From assembly GCA_963817375.1 (NCBI GenBank), contig CAWFOB010000006.1, positions 310,001-374,000 on the forward strand: 64,000 nt of DNA. The letters are read 5' to 3'. The notes under the pieces were generated by a model, which ran no database searches, was not told the DNA's origin, and saw only the letters and a list, made by a program, of their open reading frames with translations. This DNA is from JACVRM01 sp963817375 (GTDB lineage Bacteria > Actinomycetota > Thermoleophilia > Gaiellales > Gaiellaceae). Of the stretch, positions 15,983 to 30,726 are shown in pieces. Within the stretch, counting starts at the first letter, position 1. Each line of letters begins with the position of its first letter. A program made the position numbers and the translations under genes.

Positions 15983-16513
15983 GTGTTCCGCTGGTACGTC
16001 ATCAACACCTACTCGGGACACGAGAACAAGGTGAAGGCCAACCTCGAGCACCGGATCGACTCGATGGGGCAGCACTCGCGCTTCCGCCGCGTCGTCGTCC
16101 CGACCGAGCAGGTCATCGAGACGAAGGACGGGCAGAAGGTGCAGACCGAGAAGCGCGTCCTGCCCGGCTACGTGCTCGTGAACATGGACCTGAACGACGA
16201 CGCCTGGACGGTCGTGAAGAACACGCCGGGCGTGACCGGGTTCGTGGGCGCCGGCAACAAGCCGATCGCGCTCTCGCAGCCCGAAGTCGACCGCATCCTC
16301 CGGACCGGCGCGTCCGCGGCCGAGCGCCCGCGCGCGCAGGTCGAGTTCGGTCTCGGCGAGTCGGTCAAGGTGACGTCAGGCCCGCTGTCGGACTTCGACG
16401 GCGAGATCGTCGACGTCAACCCCGACCAGCAGAAGCTCAAGGTGCTGGTCGACATCTTCGAGCGCCAGGTACCGGTCGAGCTCGCGTTCGACCAGGTCAA
16501 GAAGCTCGACTGA
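15983..16513 (+). CDS. nusG: Transcription termination/antitermination protein NusG
   Basis: A 176-residue NusG. The NGN domain starts FRWYVINTYSGHENKVKANL and contains RVLPGYVLVNMDL. The KOW domain contains VKVTSGPLSDFDGEIVDVN. It binds the RNA polymerase clamp and links to Rho or S10. GTG start, three bases after secE. Confidence 0.97.
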   Translation: MFRWYVINTYSGHENKVKANLEHRIDSMGQHSRFRRVVVPTEQVIETKDGQKVQTEKRVLPGYVLVNMDLNDDAWTVVKNTPGVTGFVGAGNKPIALSQPEVDRILRTGASAAERPRAQVEFGLGESVKVTSGPLSDFDGEIVDVNPDQQKLKVLVDIFERQVPVELAFDQVKKLD

Positions 16514-16535
16514 CAGCTACGCTGTCGCGCCCCTG

Positions 16536-16958
16536 ATGGCCAAGAAAGTCCTCACGCTGATCAAGCTGCAGATCCCGGGCGGGCAGGCGAACCCTGCGCC
16601 GCCGGTCGGCCCTGCGCTGGGGCAGCACGGCGTGAACATCATGGAGTTCTGCAAGGCGTTCAACGCGCAGACTGCCCAGGCGAACGGTCGCATCACGCCG
16701 GTCGAGATCACCGTCTTCGAGGATCGCTCGTTCACCTTCATCACGAAGACGCCGCCGGCCGCCGTCCTGATCAAGGAGGCGCTGAACCTCGAGAAGGGCT
16801 CGCCCGAGCCGAACCGCAACAAGGTCGGCCGGCTGACCCAGGCGCAGGTGCGCCAGATCGCCGAGACGAAGCTCGAGGACCTGAACGCGCGCGACGTCGA
16901 GCAGGCGATGCGCGTGGTTGCCGGAACCGCTCGCTCTATGGGTGTGGAGGTGGAGTGA
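16536..16958 (+). CDS. rplK: 50S ribosomal protein L11
   Basis: A 140-residue L11 of standard length. The N-terminal PNPAPPVGPALGQ-like motif reads ANPAPPVGPALGQHGVNIMEF, with TVFEDRSFTF and the C-terminal rRNA-binding part KVGRLTQAQVRQIAETK. It forms the GTPase-associated centre with L10/L12 and is the thiopeptide target. Confidence 0.97.
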   Translation: MAKKVLTLIKLQIPGGQANPAPPVGPALGQHGVNIMEFCKAFNAQTAQANGRITPVEITVFEDRSFTFITKTPPAAVLIKEALNLEKGSPEPNRNKVGRLTQAQVRQIAETKLEDLNARDVEQAMRVVAGTARSMGVEVE

Positions 16959-16989
16959 ACTTGACCTTTTCCAATCACCGAGACCTCGT

Positions 16990-17007
16990 GCCAGGATTCA
17001 TCCTGGC
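16990..17007 (+). promoter_or_regulatory. Hairpin between rplK and rplA
   Basis: A perfect 8-bp stem (GCCAGGAT and ATCCTGGC, 2-base loop) lies in the 63-base rplK-rplA spacer, 14 bases before the rplA start. L1 is known to autoregulate its operon by binding mRNA, so this could be part of such a site, but I cannot show an L1-specific fold. Confidence 0.4.
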
Positions 17008-17021
17008 GCGTACGTGCTGAC

Positions 17022-17786
17022 ATGGCACAGCACGGCAAGCGCTACAACACGCTCCGCGAGTCGATCGACCGCGAGAAGCTCTACTCGCCGCTCGAGGCGA
17101 TCCGGACGCTCAAGGACGGGCCGGAGGCGAAGTTCGACGAGACGGTCGAGGTGCACTTCAACCTGGGCCTCAACGTGCGCCACGCCGACCAGCAGCTGCG
17201 CGGCACGCTGATGCTCCCGAACGGCACCGGCCGCACGATGCGCGTCGCCGTCTTCGCCGAAGGCGAGAAGGCACGCGAGGCCGAGGAAGCCGGTGCGGAC
17301 GTCGTCGGCACCGCCGACCTCGCCACACGCATCGAGGAAGGCTTCGACGACTTCGACGTGGCCATCGCGACGCCGGACCAGATGGGCGTCGTCGGCCGCC
17401 TGGGCCGCATCCTCGGGCCGCGCGGCAAGATGCCGAACCCGAAGACCGGCACCGTGACGATGGACGTCGCCAAGGCGGTCTCCGACTCCAAGGGCGGCAA
17501 GCTCGAGTACCGCACCGACCGCGGCGCGAACGTGCACATGCCGATCGGGAAGCGCTCCTTCGACGTGAAGGCCCTGCTCGAGAACTACGCGACGCTGGTC
17601 GACGAGATCGTGCGCGCGAAGCCGGCCGCAGCCAAGGGCCGTTACATCCGCGGCGTCACGCTGACGAGCACGATGAGCCCCGGCATCCACATCGACCCGT
17701 CGCGCACGCGCGGGATCATCGAGGAACTGGAGGACGAATCGGCTGGGGCCGATTCGTCTAGAGAGGCAGCTGCTGTAGCCTCGTAA
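17022..17786 (+). CDS. rplA: 50S ribosomal protein L1
   Basis: A 254-residue L1 with the usual core (MAQHGKRYNTLRE; LGRILGPRGKMPNPKTGTVT; GRYIRGVTLTSTMSPGI). It is about 20 residues longer than common L1 because of an acidic tail (EELEDESAGADSSREAAAVAS). The tail codons contain a perfect 11-bp hairpin at 17733-17758. L1 forms the mobile stalk near the E site and represses its own operon in many bacteria. Confidence 0.96.
   Translation: MAQHGKRYNTLRESIDREKLYSPLEAIRTLKDGPEAKFDETVEVHFNLGLNVRHADQQLRGTLMLPNGTGRTMRVAVFAEGEKAREAEEAGADVVGTADLATRIEEGFDDFDVAIATPDQMGVVGRLGRILGPRGKMPNPKTGTVTMDVAKAVSDSKGGKLEYRTDRGANVHMPIGKRSFDVKALLENYATLVDEIVRAKPAAAKGRYIRGVTLTSTMSPGIHIDPSRTRGIIEELEDESAGADSSREAAAVAS
17733..17761 (+). 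promoter_or_regulatory. Hairpin-TAG element inside the rplA 3' end
   Basis: A perfect 11-bp stem (GACGAATCGGC / GCCGATTCGTC) with loop tggg is followed at once by TAG (out of frame in rplA). It is one of seven hairpin-plus-TAG elements in the ribosomal operons, here encoded within the acidic tail of L1. Confidence 0.5.
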
Positions 17787-17810
17787 CGCAAATAGCGCTA
17801 GGCCGCCGAA

Positions 17811-17901
17811 GACCGCTGGCAGCTCGAAGAGCAGAAGTCCAGCCGAGGTGGAGCCACAGCTCGGTCTTGCCGTGCCTTGGCCCGCCTCAGTGCGGGCCTA
17901 G
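17811..17901 (+). ncRNA. Ribosomal L10 leader
   Basis: The 138-base rplA-rplJ spacer carries the actinobacterial L10-leader core (GCCGAAGACCGCTGG near 17812, then GAGGTGGAGCCA) to which the L10-L12 complex binds for feedback. It ends in a 7-bp hairpin (GGCCCGC / GCGGGCC, 17879-17898) followed by TAG, which could be an attenuator although no T-tract follows. Confidence 0.75.
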
Positions 17902-17921
17902 CCATTTCCGGAGGAAATGGC
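17901..17921 (+). promoter_or_regulatory. Hairpin hiding the rplJ ribosome-binding site
   Basis: A perfect 9-bp stem (GCCATTTCC / GGAAATGGC, loop gga) contains the GGAGG Shine-Dalgarno sequence, 10 bases before the rplJ ATG. When folded it would block initiation, so it is a likely translational switch acting with the L10 leader. Confidence 0.6.
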
Positions 17922-17924
17922 CAT

Positions 17925-18695
17925 ATGGAAAAAGCCCAGAAGGAACGTCTCGTCGCGGAGCTGACGGAGCAGCTGCAGCAGGCATCGACGCTGCTCGTCG
18001 CGGACTATCGCGGTCTCTCGATGACCGAGATCGATTCGCTCCGCACCGAGGTGCTGAAGCACGGCGCGACGTTCCGCGTCGTCAAGAACACGCTCACCCG
18101 GCGTGCCGCCGAAGCGGCGGGCCAGGACGCGCTGCTCGCGATGCTCGAGGGCCCGACCGGCATCGCGTTCCTCGAGTCCGAGGGCGACCCGGTCGCGGTC
18201 GCCAAGGCTCTCTCCGAGGCCGCGCGGACGACGAGGATCCTCGTCATCCGCGGCGGGCTGCTGGAGGGCCGCCCGATGAGCGGGCAAGAGGTCGAGGACC
18301 TCGCCAAGCTGCCGCCTGCGGACGTGCTCCGCGGCCAGGTGCTCGGCGCGATCCTGGGACCGCTGACCGCGATCGCCGGGCTGATCAACGCACCGCTGCA
18401 GAACCTCTACGGGCTGATCGATGCCCGCATCGAGCAGCTGGAGCAGCAGGGCGACACATCGGCGTCCCTCAGTGTGACCGAAGCGGCGCCCGCCGAGGAG
18501 GCTCCGGCGGCCGAGGAGGACGAGGCGCCCGCCGCCGAGCACGAGGAGCAGCAGGCGTCGGTGGACACCGAGACCGGTGAGAGCGCCGCCGCCGAGCAAG
18601 ACGCGGCGGTCGCGTCCGCCGAGGCAGCAACGGAGGAGCCCGCCGAGGGCGCACCCGACACCCCCGAAGAGACACAGCAGGAAGAGGAGGAGTAA
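17925..18695 (+). CDS. rplJ: 50S ribosomal protein L10 with long acidic tail
   Basis: A 256-residue L10; most are about 165-180. The core is normal (MEKAQKERLVAELTEQL, ADYRGLSMTEIDSLR, FRVVKNTLTRRA, GPLTAIAGLINAPLQNLYG) with the helix that binds L12 dimers. From about residue 177 the protein is an Ala/Glu-rich tail with no predicted fold (EEAPAAEEDEAPAAEHEEQQ). Expression is probably controlled by the leader and the ribosome-site hairpin. L10 and the next gene product L12 form the stalk that recruits elongation factors. Confidence 0.95.
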   Translation: MEKAQKERLVAELTEQLQQASTLLVADYRGLSMTEIDSLRTEVLKHGATFRVVKNTLTRRAAEAAGQDALLAMLEGPTGIAFLESEGDPVAVAKALSEAARTTRILVIRGGLLEGRPMSGQEVEDLAKLPPADVLRGQVLGAILGPLTAIAGLINAPLQNLYGLIDARIEQLEQQGDTSASLSVTEAAPAEEAPAAEEDEAPAAEHEEQQASVDTETGESAAAEQDAAVASAEAATEEPAEGAPDTPEETQQEEEE

Positions 18696-18697
18696 CG

Positions 18698-19084
18698 ATG
18701 GCAAATTCGGTCGACACGATCTTCGAGGAGCTCGGGAAGATGAGCGTCCTCGACCTCGTGCAGCTGAAGAACAAGATCGAGGAGGAGTGGGGCATCACCG
18801 CCGCCGCTCCGGTCGCGGCTGTCGGCGTGGCTGCGCCGGCGGGCGGCGACGGTGGCGGCGCAGCCGAGGAGCAGACGGAGTTCAACGTCGTCCTCAACGC
18901 CGCCGGCGGCCAGAAGATCCAGGTGATCAAGGTCGTCCGCGCGGTCACCGGCCTGGGCCTGAAGGAGGCCAAGGATCTGGTCGACAACGCCCCGAACGCG
19001 GTCAAGGAGGGCGTGCCCCGCGAGGAGGCCGACTCGATCAAGGCACAGCTCGAAGAGGCCGGCGCCGAGGTCGAGGTCAAGTAG
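18698..19084 (+). CDS. rplL: 50S ribosomal protein L7/L12
   Basis: A 128-residue L12. The N-terminal dimerisation domain (SVLDLVQLKNKIEEEWG), the Ala/Gly hinge (about 40-58), and the C-terminal factor-binding domain (KIQVIKVVRAVTGLGLKEAKDLVD) are all present. The start lies two bases after the rplJ stop. Confidence 0.97.
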   Translation: MANSVDTIFEELGKMSVLDLVQLKNKIEEEWGITAAAPVAAVGVAAPAGGDGGGAAEEQTEFNVVLNAAGGQKIQVIKVVRAVTGLGLKEAKDLVDNAPNAVKEGVPREEADSIKAQLEEAGAEVEVK

Positions 19085-19087
19085 TCG

Positions 19088-19113
19088 CCACGCCGCTGAC
19101 GCGGCGTGGTTAG
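19088..19113 (+). promoter_or_regulatory. Hairpin-TTAG element after rplL
   Basis: A perfect 9-bp stem (CCACGCCGC / GCGGCGTGG) with loop tgac is followed by TTAG, three bases after the rplL stop. It lies directly before the larger terminator stem and belongs to the same family as the elements at 40445, 48330, 50550 and 56132. Confidence 0.6.
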
Positions 19114-19146
19114 GCGGGTAGAGGCGCTGAACGCGCCTCTACCCGC
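19114..19146. terminator. Bidirectional terminator between rplL and the convergent membrane gene
   Basis: A perfect 14-bp stem (GCGGGTAGAGGCGC / GCGCCTCTACCCGC, 5-base loop tgaac) sits between convergent genes. There is no T-tract, as is common in high-GC actinobacteria. The stop codon of the corrected minus-strand gene (19139-19141) falls inside the stem. Confidence 0.75.
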
Positions 19147-21182
19147 ACGCTCCGGCGTCCGGTGTCCATACGGGCTTCGTCGCCCGCATGCCGAGCAGCC
19201 GGTTGGCGCTCAGCACCAGGTGGTCGACGCTGAACGTCGCCCGCCAGCGTGCGCTGCCGCAGGCCGTCAGGCTCGACCGTCCGCGTCTCTCCGGGCAGCA
19301 TGTGGATCCGGCTCCGGCCGGCGGGCGTCCGCACCCAGAGCGTGGCGGCGTCGTCCGTCGCCAAGCGGTGCACCGTGAAGCGGATGCGGCCCGCGATGCG
19401 CGGCCCCCACAACCGGAACGAGCCGGCGTTCCCGAGCCAGCCGTCGCGGTACCAGCCGGTCGCGTAGTAGGTGAGGCGCGGCGTGCCGGCCGGCTTCCAG
19501 AGCGCGTACGCCTGGGAGGCGGCAACGCGCTGCGCGCCCCGCAGCGCGATCACGGCGGCGCCGCCGTCGACGAGCAGCGGCTGATCGAGGGGGCGGCCGG
19601 CGTCGAGGAGGGTGCCGTCGCGCGCGATTGAGAGCTTGTCCGCGCGGTAGGCGTCGAGCGGCGGGGCGCCGGGGAGCAGCAGGATCCGCTTCACCGAGCG
19701 GTTCCAGAACAGCTGCTCGAGGCCCTCCTTCGGAATGCCCTTGCTGTAGACCAGGGCGACGTCCCCGACGGCTGCGTGGTCGACCCACGAGCGGTCGGCG
19801 GGCAGGTAGTCGCGGCGGACTGCGCGGTCATAGCGGAGGTCGTACGAGGTCGCGGCGAACGCGGTCGCGGCGGGCGCGGCGATCGCCAGCGCGGTCACCA
19901 GGAGCGTCGCCCGGCGCATGCGTGCGAGGAGCGCGCAGGCGACGGCCAGCAGCCCGGCGACGAGGGCGACGACGAGCGAGCCGCCGCCGACGCCGCCGAA
20001 CACCTCCTCCGACCGCGTGACCGCGAAGAGCACGGGCGCGTGATCCTTGCCGAGCGCGACGGCGTAGCCCGAGAGCGGCGTCGTCGCGGCGAGGACCAGC
20101 AGCCCGGCGCAGATGAGCGCGTACGCCCGCCACCACGGCCAGCCGCGCCCCGCGTGCACGGCGAATCCGACCGCCAGCAGCGGGACGGCGTAGAAGACGT
20201 AGCGCTCCTGCATCTGGCCCGTGTCGCCCCACAGCGCGGCCTGGAGAAGGAGCGCGGCGACGAAGGGCACCGTGAACGCCGCAAGTGCAAGCTCCGCGCG
20301 CGTGCGCGGGTGTGCGAAGGCGCCGGCGAGCCCGAGCGCTGCGCCGGGGACAACGACCAGCCCGGCGCCGTAGAGCAGCGCGAGGCCCTGCGTCGCGACG
20401 CGGTGCGCCAGGCTTGCCGGCCCGAAGTCGAGGCCCCAGAGGACGTCGCCGTACTGCCCGACGGTGCCGTGCGCGGCGTACGCGGCGGCCGCCAGCACCG
20501 CTGCGCCGAGGACGACCCACTGGCGCCGGAGGGTCCAGAGCAGCTGCCGCTCGCGGATGTCCATGAGCACGGCCGCGGCGAGGAGGCAGAGCGGGAGCAC
20601 GAGCAGCTGCGCGCGCGCGAGCCCGGCGAGGCCCGCGACGCCGAGGAACGCGACCTGCGCACCTGCGGTCGGCCGGTCGAGCGCGCGGATGCCGAGCCAC
20701 GCGGCGAGCAGCGTGAGCGGATAGGCGAACGGCTCGCTCAGCACCCAGCCGCTGTAGAGGAGGTCGGGCAGGGCCAGGGCAAGCGCGGCGACCGCGACCG
20801 CCAGGTGCTCGGACACGCCGACGCGCCGCGCGAGCAGGTAGACGGGCACGGCCGCGAGCGACATGACGACGGCGTTCGCGAGCTGGATGGCGTGGTAGGC
20901 GTCGGCCACGTCGCCGAGGAGCCACGCCGGCGCCGTCAGGAGCGGCTGGAGCAGCCCCGGGAACGTCGCGTGCTGCCCGCGCACGAGCGGCCGGCCGACC
21001 GTCGCGATCGACCGGCCGAGCTCCGAGTACAGGTACTCGTCCGGGAAGTACATGGGCGTCTGGCGCGCGAAGCCCGCGACCGTGCGGACAACGGCGCTTG
21101 CGACGACGACGAGGGAAAGCGCCTGCCAGCCGGCCACACGCGGGAACGCCAGGGCAGGACGAACTGCTACCGCGCGTTGCAT
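19139..21182 (-). pseudogene. Membrane glycosyltransferase-like protein (GT-C fold), apparent frameshift near 19245
   Basis: A polytopic membrane protein with about 11-12 hydrophobic segments in residues 15-450 and a soluble C-terminal part. The first loop carries PMYFPDEYLYSELGRS; an acidic DE pair after the first helix is the hallmark of GT-C (GT39/GT87-like) lipid-linked sugar transferases. The start is taken as the ATG at 21182 (MQRAVAVRPALAFPRVAGWQ). Near 19245 the frame switches: after GLRQ, the sensible tail (ARWRATFSVDHLVLSANRLL... PVWTPDAGACG, stop 19139) lies in another frame, and dropping one base joins it into 680 residues. The enzymatic part is unaffected by the shift. Acceptor and donor are unknown. 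Confidence 0.68.
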
Positions 21183-21239
21183 AAGAAGGCGTATCGGCGT
21201 AACCCAAATCGGCTTAAATCCGCTCAAGTAGCCTCCATC

Positions 21240-21619
21240 TCGAGGGGCTGTCCCCGGTCTGCCCTCCGAGCCCCCACTCCCCTTCGTGCCAACAGGGGGC
21301 TGTCCCTCGCGTATCTAGCGACGAAGCGGCTGGCCTTAGCCGCTTGGGCAGGCGCCCCGGTCGCCAGTCACGCGTGGGAGGGGCGGCGGTCGATTCCGCT
21401 CAAGTAGCCAACATCTCGAGGGGCTGTCCCCGGCTCACCCCGCGACCCGTCGCCCCTCTCGAAACGAAGGGGGCTGTCCCTCGCGTGACTCGCGACCGAG
21501 GCGCTTGCCCAAGCGGCTAAGGCCAGCTGCTTCGTTCCTAGATACGCGAGGGACAGCCCCCTGTTGGCTCGAAGGGACGGTGGGGCTTGGAAGGCAGCCG
21601 GGGACAGCCCCTCGATGTT
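21240..21619. repeat. Large imperfect inverted repeat with GGGGCTGTCCCC palindromes upstream of rpoB
   Basis: The 614-base gap before rpoB (21183-21796) contains no gene. Arms of about 140 bases (21240-21378 and, reversed, 21481-21618) match over most of their length. Matching blocks include the GAGGGGCTGTCCCCGG end, AACAGGGGGCTGTCCCTCGC, GTATCTAG and GCTGGCCTTAGCCGCTTGGG. A third related unit sits in the middle (21418-21490). The core GGGGCTGTCCCC, or a variant with four or five Gs, occurs six times: four forward, two reversed. Confidence 0.85.
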
Positions 21620-21685
21620 GTGCGTCTTAGGCTGCACGTCGGTTGCTACACTGCTCGTTCCTACCCCACGGCGGGCCCGAAAGCC

Positions 21686-21715
21686 TTGCGCGAGGGTGGG
21701 TTCAGCCGCTACGCT
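21686..21715 (+). promoter_or_regulatory. Probable rpoB promoter
   Basis: A -35 box TTGCGC and -10 box TACGCT with an 18-base spacer end 81 bases before the rpoB start. A further -10-like TACACT lies upstream at 21647-21652. This position just downstream of the inverted repeat suggests the rpoBC operon has its own promoter, separate from rplJL. Confidence 0.5.
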
Positions 21716-21796
21716 GCACGGTTCGCCACGTCTCAGCTTCGGCTTCGCCTGTCCGCACCCAGTCTTCACAACCAGTTCTGAGGGAGGTCTCTCCTT

Positions 21797-25441
<3,645 letters not shown>

Positions 25442-25472
25442 TCACCCACCGACGGAGAAGGAAAGGAACAAC

Positions 25473-30089
<4,617 letters not shown>

Positions 30090-30112
30090 CAGCTCGTCGG
30101 CACTGGCAGTTC

Positions 30113-30140
30113 GCGAGGCCCGGCATCTGCCGGGCCTCGC
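30113..30140 (+). terminator. rpoBC operon terminator
   Basis: A perfect 12-bp GC-rich stem (GCGAGGCCCGGC / GCCGGGCCTCGC, loop atct) begins 24 bases after the rpoC stop and is followed by GTCGTTCT. It fits an intrinsic terminator. Confidence 0.85.
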
Positions 30141-30162
30141 GTCGTTCTAGGCTTACCCCGGC

Positions 30163-30555
30163 ATGACCGCGAAGCCTCTTCTCGTCCTCCTCGCCGCCGG
30201 CACATGCGCAGCGGCCGCCACGGCGGCGTCGGGCTCGCCGAGCGGGACCCACAGCGCGACGCTCACGGGGGCCAAGCCGGCGGCGCTGAACGGCAGGTGG
30301 CAGGTCGACTTCGGCACCTCACGGGCCCTTCGCATCGTCCGCAACGGGAAGGTCGTCGTTCTGTCGACGGCAACGCCGCTCGCCGGCCGCCATCTCAGGA
30401 TCCACGATGTCTTCGGGCCATACGCGTGCAGCAAGTCCGACGGCGACGGCGTGTACCGCTACGCGCTCGCAGGGCGTCGGCTTACCTTCACGACGGTGTC
30501 CGACCTGTGCATCGGCCGGAAGCTCGTGCTGACGACGAAGCCCTTCCTGAAGTAG
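30163..30555 (+). CDS. Small secreted protein of unknown function
   Basis: A 130-residue exported protein. A signal peptide (MTAKPLLVLLAAGTCAAAATAASG) is followed by a small beta-rich domain (LNGRWQVDFGTSRALRIVRNG; FGPYACSKSDGDGVYRYALAGRRLTFTTVSD). Two cysteines (YACS and DLCIG) could pair. The WQ...Y pattern recalls lipocalin-like or lysozyme-inhibitor-like small domains, but no family can be named. It begins 22 bases after the rpoC terminator. Confidence 0.65.
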   Translation: MTAKPLLVLLAAGTCAAAATAASGSPSGTHSATLTGAKPAALNGRWQVDFGTSRALRIVRNGKVVVLSTATPLAGRHLRIHDVFGPYACSKSDGDGVYRYALAGRRLTFTTVSDLCIGRKLVLTTKPFLK

Positions 30556-30688
30556 GGGCTGTCCCCGTGTCAGCGGGGGCTGTCCCCCGTGCGTGCATAG
30601 GACAGCGCCCGGATTCAACCGGACAGTTCTCCCGAAGACCGAGACATCGCCCGATCACTGGGGACAGCCCCCTTCGGGGACAGCCCCG
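30555..30688. repeat. Inverted pairs of GGGGCTGTCCCC palindromes
   Basis: The 171-base gap between two secreted-protein genes contains two forward copies (GGGGCTGTCCCC at 30555-30566; GGGGGCTGTCCCCC at 30575-30588) and two reverse copies (GGGGACAGCCCCC at 30660-30672; GGGGACAGCCCC at 30677-30688). The arms can fold onto each other. It is the same family as the element upstream of rpoB. Confidence 0.8.
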
Positions 30689-30726
30689 GCAGCGTCTTCA
30701 TACCTAACTGGTACAAAGGCCGCGCC

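Noticed and set aside
19776..21407. Plus-strand frame (543 residues) opposite the glycosyltransferase gene.
   Set aside because: Composition is Arg/Glu/Gly-heavy with no hydrophobic pattern; the minus strand encodes clear membrane helices.
21240..21619. A CRISPR array or insertion sequence from the repeated GGGGCTGTCCCC units.
   Set aside because: Units are irregularly spaced and inverted relative to each other, there are no uniform spacers, and no transposase or cas gene is near.
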